From Lewinellaceae bacterium (lineage in GTDB: Bacteria; Bacteroidota; Bacteroidia; Chitinophagales; Saprospiraceae), in the NCBI GenBank assembly GCA_024642625.1, contig JAHEAU010000003.1, forward strand, positions 1 to 39,816: DNA of 39,816 bases, given 5' to 3'. Position 1 is the stretch's first letter. Each line of letters starts with the position of its first letter. The notes beneath the pieces are model-generated. The model was not told where the DNA came from. It did not search any database and saw only the letters and a program-made list of their open reading frames with translations. Made by a program: the position numbers and the translations under genes. This document shows positions 9,369 through 17,033 of the stretch, piece after piece.

Positions 9369-10005
9369 GGTGATTAATATCAATTTGGGTGGTCATCCCT
9401 TCACTATAGATGATGACGCCTATTTCCAACTGGATTCCTATTTGCAGGCAGTTCGAAAGTCCTTCCAACACCTGGAAGGAAAAGACGAGATACTTGCGGA
9501 TATTGAGACACGTATCGCCGAACTGTTGACCACTCAACTGGGCACGCGCCAAATTGTTTCTACACCTGATATTGGCGCCGTCGTCAAAATCATGGGCAAA
9601 CCAGAGCAGTTTGAAGACGAGAGCAGCTCTGGATCAACTTCGCAACAGCAAACAACTCAGGAAAAGGAATACACTTTCCGTCCAGGTAAAAAGCTGTTTC
9701 GGGATGAAGAAGACAAAATCGTCGGTGGAGTGTGCTCCGGATTGGCAGCGTATTTCGGTATCACAGACCCGGTTTGGGTTCGTTTGGTATTCGTCCTCAT
9801 GCTCATGGGTGGAGTTGGTGCTTTCCTCTACATCGCAATGATGGTCATTGTTCCAAAAGCAAAGACATCCGCTGATCGACTGGCAATGAAAGGAGAACCT
9901 GTAAACATTCAGTCAATTGCAGATGCTGTTGAGAAACAATTTCAGGAGATTTCTGATAAGCTATCTGAATTAGGCAACGATTTTAGCCGGAAAAAAAAGA
10001 GGTAA
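9361..10005 (+). CDS. PspC domain protein
   Basis: KLFRDEEDKIVGGVCSGLAAYFGITDPVWVRLVFVLMLMGGVGAFLYIAMMVIVPKA. Start overlaps the PadR stop by 8 nt. Confidence 0.92.
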   Translation: MNKVININLGGHPFTIDDDAYFQLDSYLQAVRKSFQHLEGKDEILADIETRIAELLTTQLGTRQIVSTPDIGAVVKIMGKPEQFEDESSSGSTSQQQTTQEKEYTFRPGKKLFRDEEDKIVGGVCSGLAAYFGITDPVWVRLVFVLMLMGGVGAFLYIAMMVIVPKAKTSADRLAMKGEPVNIQSIADAVEKQFQEISDKLSELGNDFSRKKKR

Positions 10006-10022
10006 ATCATTTTGATCAACAA

Positions 10023-10061
10023 CGGACAACCCTGGCAATCCTGTATCGTCAGGGTTGTTTG
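10023..10061 (+). terminator. Hairpin downstream of PspC gene; weak terminator or 3' stabiliser
   Basis: ACAACCCTG (10026-10034) / CAGGGTTGT (10050-10058), extendable with G.U pairs; short T-run only. Confidence 0.45.
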
Positions 10062-10175
10062 CGTGATATCTTCCTCCCTACAACACTAAGGTTGAAAATT
10101 TAGACACGTCAGGAATGCATGACACAAACAACCAAATAAGCTTTTTCCCGTACTTAGCATACTGAAATCGTTTTC

Positions 10176-10619
10176 ATGCAACTTCGTCGATATACCATTG
10201 TGCGTCTTATTTTGGAAGATGAAGGACGAATCCTTTTATTGCGTCAAACCAGCCGAAACGGTGGAAAGTATACCCTGGTTGGCGGTAAAGTACAGGTGAG
10301 GGAGACCCCTATGCAAGCATTAATTCGCGAAACCTATGAGGAATCCGGGGCCATCATTCGAGAAGAAGACCTGGAATATGTTCATTATTGTTATCAGCGA
10401 AAGTCAGACATGATCAATATGATTCTTGTCTTTCGTGCTACAAAATGGACAGGAACGATTCTGAATAGAGAAGCACATAAGTTTATGCATGTGGCTTGGT
10501 TTCCGAAGGAGGAACTTCCTGAAAAGACTACAAAAGCCACTCGCCATATATTACAGCAAGTGGCTTTTGGATCCTCGAAATACTCAGAATTCACAGCTAA
10601 ACGACTTGTCATCCTTTAG
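10176..10619 (+). CDS. NUDIX hydrolase
   Basis: NUDIX-like box GGKVQVRETPMQALIRETYEESGAII. Confidence 0.9.
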   Translation: MQLRRYTIVRLILEDEGRILLLRQTSRNGGKYTLVGGKVQVRETPMQALIRETYEESGAIIREEDLEYVHYCYQRKSDMINMILVFRATKWTGTILNREAHKFMHVAWFPKEELPEKTTKATRHILQQVAFGSSKYSEFTAKRLVIL

Positions 10620-10631
10620 TTTCCAGGGCAT

Positions 10632-10667
10632 AAAAAAAGCCTCCCGATTAATCGGGAGGCTTTTTTT
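10632..10667. terminator. Bidirectional intrinsic terminator
   Basis: AAAAAAAGCCTCCCGATTAATCGGGAGGCTTTTTTT, perfect palindrome between convergent genes. Confidence 0.92.
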
Positions 10668-10682
10668 ATTGCTTAAAACGAA

Positions 10683-11168
10683 TTAGTCGTTTTTAACTTT
10701 CTTGGCAGTTGGTGCAATAGAGGCACTTGTACCCTTTGCAGCCTTGCCTGCGCAGCATGACTTTCCTTTTTTGGATCCTGCACAGCTTTTCTCGTCCTTA
10801 CCAGAAGTAGCAGTTGCAGATGCACCCTTAGAAGAACAGCAGCTCTTTGCTCCTTTTTCGTTCATTTCTGAAGGTGAGGCATTAACGAATTGACTTGTAG
10901 CAGCATCATAAGAAACAGCTTCGTATGAAACCTTTCCACTTTTCTGACAAACATCTTTCCGATAGTAAGAGACCTTTCCAGAGGTCTCACAAACCCGGCG
11001 CTCGATAGATTCATCCAGAGATGCAGCTTGAGCTATGGCCTCATCTGAAGCATCTGTGTTAACTGAAGTTGATGCAGCAGAGTGGCCTGTGCAGTTATGT
11101 TTGGTGGATTGTGCATGAATTGTCAATGCCGCTGGAACCAAAAGCAAAAGCAAAAGTAATTTTTTCAT
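10683..11168 (-). CDS. Secreted Cys-rich protein of unknown function
   Basis: MKKLLLLLLLVPAALTIHAQ signal peptide; VCETSGKVSYYRKDVCQKSGKVSYEAVSYD repeat; SCCSSKG...SCAGSKKGKSCCAGK. ATG at 11168 supported by promoter spacing; ORF track starts at 11219. Confidence 0.75.
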   Translation of the reverse strand: MKKLLLLLLLVPAALTIHAQSTKHNCTGHSAASTSVNTDASDEAIAQAASLDESIERRVCETSGKVSYYRKDVCQKSGKVSYEAVSYDAATSQFVNASPSEMNEKGAKSCCSSKGASATATSGKDEKSCAGSKKGKSCCAGKAAKGTSASIAPTAKKVKND

Positions 11169-11195
11169 GTTCGAAGCTTTAATGTGAATTGAATT

Positions 11196-11226
11196 CAAAA
11201 ATAAGTTTTCTTTCATCAATGAACAA
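11196..11226 (-). promoter_or_regulatory. Candidate promoter of the Cys-rich protein gene
   Basis: Minus strand: TTG (CAA 11224-11226), 20-nt spacer, TATTTTTG (CAAAAATA 11196-11203), exact TAnnTTTG match; about 27 nt from ATG 11168. Confidence 0.6.
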
Positions 11227-11372
11227 GGAGAATGTCACTGTGGCCTTACCTTTAACAGACTTTTAACCGCTTGATTGTCGAGTATTGAGCTGTGTTAATG
11301 GTTGAATTTCAACTACCTTTAGAGGGAGTTATTTCAGAAAGGGTCTCTTTTCTAACAAATCTCCGGATATCG

Positions 11373-11795
11373 ATGAAGCCGTTCCTATTCGTATTTTCAA
11401 TTTGTTGTTTACATGCCTGTCATTCGACACAATATAGTGCCGATCAATTTCCAGAAAAGCAGTTGACTTTTGGTTCTGGTGGTGGGTTCAGTGGGATTGA
11501 ATCCACATATACCTTATTGGAAAATGGCCAATTCTGGATACAAAACGGACCCGGTGCACCTGCTTCACCTTTGCCCTCAATTGCCAGGTCAAAAGCAGAA
11601 CAATTTTTTATCGCTGCCGAAGAGAAACTCTTTGGAGAAGTTGCATTGAACCCACTTGGCAATACCTATCGATTTGTTGGTTATCAAACAGGTAGTCGCC
11701 ATTCGCGGATTACATGGACGGGTGAAAGGCCAACCGTTGATCCTCGCATCGCCGCCCTTATTGATGATCTATACCAACTCATTCCCCAAAAGTAA
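11373..11795 (+). CDS. Small lipoprotein of unknown function
   Basis: MKPFLFVFSICCLHAC lipobox (LHAC); Gly-rich FGSGGGFSGIESTYTLLENGQFW. ORF track start 11292; ATG 11373 preferred. Confidence 0.7.
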   Translation: MKPFLFVFSICCLHACHSTQYSADQFPEKQLTFGSGGGFSGIESTYTLLENGQFWIQNGPGAPASPLPSIARSKAEQFFIAAEEKLFGEVALNPLGNTYRFVGYQTGSRHSRITWTGERPTVDPRIAALIDDLYQLIPQK

Positions 11796-11804
11796 ATCCT
11801 GATT

Positions 11805-14800
11805 ATGCATAACCTGATTCGTCCTTTGGTTACACTCAGTCTTCTCTTGACTGTGTCAGTGGCATTCTCTCAAATGAAGACTGTTCTTCGTAGTGAAGCT
11901 TCGCCTATCCATGCTAATACACTTGAGCCTGTCACAAGTCCATTTCCGGCTCCTTTAGCTCCTTCAAGTGGATTGTTCGCACCACTCCCCATAATGATGG
12001 ATGGATTATCAGTGCCTTCGTCCTCAGCGATTCGCATCCAAGCCCGTGACGAAAGAGGATTGCCTGTTTGGGCTGAAGTTGCTTTGTCCAATTTGCAGAA
12101 TTTATCCCCTGAAGAGCAGGCATGGTCTGTTCTTGAAAAAATGGCTGGTTCTATGCAGATTCAGGATCCTGGATCAGAGTGGCAATTGCAACGAACTGTC
12201 TTGGATGTAACAACAACTGGATATTTGGTCTTTTATCAGTTTTATCATGATGTGCTTATTGAAGGGTCTGAGTGTCGAATACATATCCTCAATGGTAAGG
12301 CTCACCTCTTTACTGGCAGATATCAACCTACACCATCGGGGCTGATCACAAAAGCAAATATTGAAGAACCACAAGCCAAAGAAATCGCCTCTCTCGCCAT
12401 TCATGCGAGACCAATAGAATTAATTCAGAAATATTTGCCTGCTCTTGAAGATCCGCAGTTGGTCATTCTTGATCATGACCAATCAAACCACCTGGTTTGG
12501 CGATTCAGTCTGATGGCGGATGCCATGCACCGATGGACGGTTTATATAGATGCAATTCAAGGGACTGTTCTCCACAAACGTGAGGAAACATGCAGTTTAT
12601 ACCAACATCAAGAGTTACTGCCGCCAGTATTGGACGGACCTTTTACAGCAAATGCATTTGACCTTAAAGGTGTCAATCGATTGATCAACACATATCAGGT
12701 CGGCAGTACATATTACATGCTTGATGGGAGTCGCTCCATGTTCAAGATTGCTTCTTCCAAATTGCCTGATGAACCTGTTGGTGGCATTTTAACGATCGAT
12801 GCAAAAAATACTTCACCGGCACTGGGGAGCTTTAAGCCTGCGCATATTACCAGTCCAAATAATACCTGGAATCACCCTGCTGGTGTTTCTGCGCACTACA
12901 ATGCGGGTGTTGCTTTTACATATTATCAGCAAACATTTAACCGAAACTCAATCAATGGAGCAGGAGGAAGTATCCTTTCTTTTGTCAATGTAGCAGATGA
13001 TGACGGAGGTGCGATGGACAATGCCTACTGGAATGGTGCAGCGATGTTCTATGGCAATGGTGACAAAGCATTTTTTCCTCTTGCCAGGTCATTGGATGTT
13101 GCTGGTCATGAGATGACTCACGGTGTGATTCAATCTACAGCAAACCTGATGTATGAAAAGGAACCAGGTGCCCTGAATGAATCGTTCGCAGATATTTTTG
13201 CAACCATGATTGATCGGGATGATTGGCAAATTGGTGAAGAAGTTGTCAAAACCAGTACTTTCCCTTCAGGTGCTTTACGTGATTTGAAAGATCCTCATAA
13301 TGGGGGCAGTGGCCTGAGTAGTCCGGGGTGGCAACCTAAACATACAAATGAACAATACACGGGCTCACAGGACAATGGAGGCGTGCATATCAATAGCGGA
13401 ATTCCGAACCATGCCTTTTATCTCTTTGCTTCAAATGCAGGAGTGACGTTGGAACAGGCCGAGCAGGTCTTCTTTCTTGCATTAGACAAGTACTTGGTCA
13501 AATCTTCCAAGTTTCTGGACTTGAGGTATGCCGTTGTTCAATCATGCAAGGATAAATTTGGAGCGGCTACCCCGCTGGTCGCTATAGCTGAAAATGCATT
13601 TAACGCAGTAGGAATTGGTTCAGGAAATTCGGGTGAAGGTACTCCGGATGATTACCAAGACGATATTGATCCGAATCCGGGTGATGACTTCATCTTGTTT
13701 ACAGATGATGCAAAATCAAAGATTTATGTGTCCTTGCCGGATGGTTCGAATATCACCATATTGAGTCAATCGCCTCCGAAAAGTAAACCAAGTATAACAG
13801 ATAATGGTGAGTTGATCGTCTTTATTGGTCAGGATAAAAAGATGCATCTCATCGTGATCGATTGGGCCACAGGTACACCCTCGGAATCCATCATCCAGAA
13901 TCAACCTATTTGGGCAAATGCTGCTATTGCGAAGGATGGATCTCGAATTGCAGCTATCCCGGATGCAGTTTCTCCTCTGATCCAGGTATTTGATTTTGGA
14001 ATAAATGACTGGGAGGAATTTAACTTGTATAATCCGACTTTTTCAGAAGGGGTTGTCACATCTGAGGTCCAGTATGCAGATGCCATTGAGTTTGATCATT
14101 CTGGTAATTATCTTGTCTATGATGCATACAATCAGGTCACCTATGACAATGGTAGTGAATATACCTATTGGGATATCGGGTTCTTGGAGGTCTGGAATCC
14201 GCAAACCAATTTCTTTTCTGCAGGAAATGTATTCAAGCTGTTTACCAGTATTCCGGATCTGAGTGCAGTGGGAAATCCGACATTTGCCAAGAATTCAGAA
14301 TATGTTCTTGCATTTGATTACTTTGATGGACAAGCGAAATCATTTTCCATCTTGGGGGCCAACCTGGAAAGTGGGGATGTCGGGTTGATCTATGAAAATA
14401 CAGTGCTGGGCTATCCAAATTATAGTGTATTTGACGACAAATTGATTTTTGATGCGGAAGCAGGGAATTTTCTGGATCCGGTTCTGGCACGCATTGATCT
14501 CAATGCCGATAAAATCACTGGAATAGCTAGTACTGCCGTCGTGCTTGTCGATGGAGGTGCACGAGGTGCTTGGTTTGCAAATGGGGATCGACCGTTGACA
14601 GGTTTAGAGCCAAGTTCTGGTTCGCAGAATATTTCTGTGGATCCCAATCCTGGAATCCAGGGTTTCAATCTGCGTGGCGTTCCGGATCAGTCTACAGTCA
14701 GGGTTTATTCAAGCTTAGGCCTTTTAGTCAAAGAAATGACGAATTGGGTTTCGGGCACATATGTGGATATGAAAGATTTAAACCCTGGTATGTACTGGGT

Positions 14801-14855
14801 TGTAGCAACCCACAATCAGGGACAAAGTCGGGCTGCCTGGATTAAAACCAATTGA
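11805..14855 (+). CDS. M4 (thermolysin-like) metalloprotease with propeptide, C-terminal beta-propeller-like region and T9SS sorting domain
   Basis: VAGHEMTHGVIQSTANLMYEKEPGALNESFADIFA (HExxH...E); N-terminal FTP/PepSY-like region; residues ~625-930 with propeller-like repeats; C-term VDPNPGIQGFNLRGVPDQSTVRVYSSLGLLVKEM...LNPGMYWVVATHNQGQSRAAWIKTN. Confidence 0.92.
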   Translation: MHNLIRPLVTLSLLLTVSVAFSQMKTVLRSEASPIHANTLEPVTSPFPAPLAPSSGLFAPLPIMMDGLSVPSSSAIRIQARDERGLPVWAEVALSNLQNLSPEEQAWSVLEKMAGSMQIQDPGSEWQLQRTVLDVTTTGYLVFYQFYHDVLIEGSECRIHILNGKAHLFTGRYQPTPSGLITKANIEEPQAKEIASLAIHARPIELIQKYLPALEDPQLVILDHDQSNHLVWRFSLMADAMHRWTVYIDAIQGTVLHKREETCSLYQHQELLPPVLDGPFTANAFDLKGVNRLINTYQVGSTYYMLDGSRSMFKIASSKLPDEPVGGILTIDAKNTSPALGSFKPAHITSPNNTWNHPAGVSAHYNAGVAFTYYQQTFNRNSINGAGGSILSFVNVADDDGGAMDNAYWNGAAMFYGNGDKAFFPLARSLDVAGHEMTHGVIQSTANLMYEKEPGALNESFADIFATMIDRDDWQIGEEVVKTSTFPSGALRDLKDPHNGGSGLSSPGWQPKHTNEQYTGSQDNGGVHINSGIPNHAFYLFASNAGVTLEQAEQVFFLALDKYLVKSSKFLDLRYAVVQSCKDKFGAATPLVAIAENAFNAVGIGSGNSGEGTPDDYQDDIDPNPGDDFILFTDDAKSKIYVSLPDGSNITILSQSPPKSKPSITDNGELIVFIGQDKKMHLIVIDWATGTPSESIIQNQPIWANAAIAKDGSRIAAIPDAVSPLIQVFDFGINDWEEFNLYNPTFSEGVVTSEVQYADAIEFDHSGNYLVYDAYNQVTYDNGSEYTYWDIGFLEVWNPQTNFFSAGNVFKLFTSIPDLSAVGNPTFAKNSEYVLAFDYFDGQAKSFSILGANLESGDVGLIYENTVLGYPNYSVFDDKLIFDAEAGNFLDPVLARIDLNADKITGIASTAVVLVDGGARGAWFANGDRPLTGLEPSSGSQNISVDPNPGIQGFNLRGVPDQSTVRVYSSLGLLVKEMTNWVSGTYVDMKDLNPGMYWVVATHNQGQSRAAWIKTN

Positions 14856-14919
14856 TGCGTTCAAATCGCTTTGATCAGATTGATGTCATTTTCTCGTTGT
14901 CAGTCATGATGCAATAGAA

Positions 14920-15915
14920 ATGACGAAAATCCTGATCATACGATTTAGTTCGATTGGCGATATCGTGTTGACAACGCCGGTCATCCGATGTGTTCATCGC
15001 CAGATGAATGCGGAGGTGCATGTCTTGACAAAACAGGCGTTTACCCCAATTCTGGCAGAGAACCCGTACGTCAATAAGGTACACAGTCTGGAGGTGAACT
15101 TGTCAGACGTGATTCAGGAATTACAACGCGAGAAGTTTGATTTGGTGATTGATTTGCACAAAAATCTTCGATCTCGTCAGGTAAGGAGGGCCTTGGATTG
15201 CCCTGGTGTTACATTTGATAAATTGAACCTTCAAAAATGGCTTCTGACCGTCTTCAAAGTCGATCGGTTGCCGCGGAAGCATTTGGTAGATCGATATTTT
15301 GAAGCGATTGCTCGGTTTGGCGTGAAGAATGATGGTGCTGGATTGGATTATTTTATTTCTACCTCCGATCAGGTTGATCCGACGCAATGGGTAAATGGTC
15401 CTTATCTGGTTTTGGTACTTGGAGCGGCACACACCACAAAGCAGATCCCAATAGGTAAGTTGATTGCCATTGTGGAAGAAAATGAGCAACCTGTTTTACT
15501 AGTGGGAGGGCCAGGGGAAAAAGCGATAGGAGACCAGGTTGTTCTCTCCGCTAAGAGCAAGAAACAAGTGTTCAACCTAGCAGGTCAACTTTCATTGGGT
15601 GGCTCCGCGGATGTAATCCGTCAAGCTGCCGCTGTGATTACCCCGGATACCGGGATGATGCATATTGCTGCCGCCTTCCACCGACCTATTGTCAGTGTAT
15701 GGGGAAACACAGTACCAGAATTTGGGATGTATCCTTATTTCCCTATTGGGAAGAGTCGGGAAAAGACAATTCAAGTTGAGGGTTTGGCGTGCCGACCATG
15801 TTCCAAAATTGGTTACGATCAATGTCCGAAAGGGCATTTTCAGTGTATGGAGCAGCAATCTGCAAAGTTGATTGTTCACGCTGTCTTGGAATTATCAGAC
15901 ATCAACAATAAATAG
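14920..15915 (+). CDS. Glycosyltransferase family 9 (heptosyltransferase-like)
   Basis: MTKILIIRFSSIGDIVLTTPVIRCVHRQM; VITPDTGMMHIAAAFHRPIVSVWGNTVPEFGMYPY. Confidence 0.92.
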   Translation: MTKILIIRFSSIGDIVLTTPVIRCVHRQMNAEVHVLTKQAFTPILAENPYVNKVHSLEVNLSDVIQELQREKFDLVIDLHKNLRSRQVRRALDCPGVTFDKLNLQKWLLTVFKVDRLPRKHLVDRYFEAIARFGVKNDGAGLDYFISTSDQVDPTQWVNGPYLVLVLGAAHTTKQIPIGKLIAIVEENEQPVLLVGGPGEKAIGDQVVLSAKSKKQVFNLAGQLSLGGSADVIRQAAAVITPDTGMMHIAAAFHRPIVSVWGNTVPEFGMYPYFPIGKSREKTIQVEGLACRPCSKIGYDQCPKGHFQCMEQQSAKLIVHAVLELSDINNK

Positions 15916-15934
15916 GTAAGCCGAGGTAAGTTGA

Positions 15935-15965
15935 TTTGTGGTTTGGTTTGAAACCGCTATATTTC
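15935..15965 (+). promoter_or_regulatory. Candidate promoter of the PorP/SprF-like gene
   Basis: -33 TTTG (15935-15938), 19-nt spacer, -7 TATATTTC (15958-15965; 7/8). Confidence 0.35.
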
Positions 15966-15986
15966 GGCATCTAATCGATCTGTCAT

Positions 15987-17003
15987 ATGTTGAAGAAATT
16001 ACTCGTGAGTGCTATACTGGGGTTGGGAGTGTGGGTATTGCCTGCCCAGGATGTCCACTTTACTCAGTTTACGATGTCTCCACTAATGTTAAACCCAGCG
16101 AATACTGGGGCTTTTTTCGGTTCTTACCGGATAGGTGGAATTTATCGTGATCAATGGGCACATTTGAGTAATTCCTTCCAGACACCGGCATTGTATGTCG
16201 ATGCTCCGGTCATCCGCGGATTTCGAAAAAATGATTGGGTTGGTGTAGGTGTCAACTATTTTCAGGATAAAGCAGGTATTGCCGGATTGCAATTCAGTGG
16301 ATTACAGATGTCAGGTGCATATCATTTGTCACTAGACAAAAAGCGCAAGAGTGTGCTGACATTTGGTTTTGGTGGTGGTAGTATGTCTCGACGAATCGAT
16401 ATTACCAGTGACAAGATCAAATTATATGATGAGTTGGAAGATGCCTCTGGAATGACCATCAGTCAGGACCGGATGAACGTACAGAAAAAGACAGACTATA
16501 TCGATCTCCATGGGGGATTGTTGTTTACTCAAAAGTTGAAAAGTGGCAAAGCATTGCATATCGGTATAGCACTCAATCACCTCAACAAGCCGGATTATAA
16601 GCTCAGCGGTGGTAATGGTAAAGCCGATAAGCTGCCAATGCGTCTTTCAGGTTCTGCAGATATGGAGTTTGCACTGAATGACAAATGGTCGTTGACGCCA
16701 GCAGTTCTAGTTCAGAATATGACCAATATTCAGGAGATACAGGCTCAGGCATTGGCAGGATATCTCTTCAATGCTGAGAAGGAGATCACTCTCTTGGGCG
16801 GTCTGGGATATCGATTGGGTGATGCTATTCCTATCATTGTTGGTGCTCAATGGAAGTCATTGCGAGTCGGTGTGAGCTGGGATTACAACACTTCCGACGT
16901 TACACCGAATGGGAATGGAGGTTTTGAGATTGCAGCCTCATATATTGGCAGGATTCTCAAGAAGCCAAGTGTTAAACGGGTGATCATTTGCCCACGTTAT
17001 TAA
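15987..17003 (+). CDS. PorP/SprF family type IX secretion-associated outer membrane protein
   Basis: AQDVHFTQFTMSPLMLNPANTGAFFGSYRIGGIYRDQWAHLSNSFQTPALYVDAPV, characteristic PorP/SprF N-terminus. Confidence 0.92.
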   Translation: MLKKLLVSAILGLGVWVLPAQDVHFTQFTMSPLMLNPANTGAFFGSYRIGGIYRDQWAHLSNSFQTPALYVDAPVIRGFRKNDWVGVGVNYFQDKAGIAGLQFSGLQMSGAYHLSLDKKRKSVLTFGFGGGSMSRRIDITSDKIKLYDELEDASGMTISQDRMNVQKKTDYIDLHGGLLFTQKLKSGKALHIGIALNHLNKPDYKLSGGNGKADKLPMRLSGSADMEFALNDKWSLTPAVLVQNMTNIQEIQAQALAGYLFNAEKEITLLGGLGYRLGDAIPIIVGAQWKSLRVGVSWDYNTSDVTPNGNGGFEIAASYIGRILKKPSVKRVIICPRY

Positions 17004-17033
17004 TTCATCGAATCACATTAATTCTCCCTTTAT

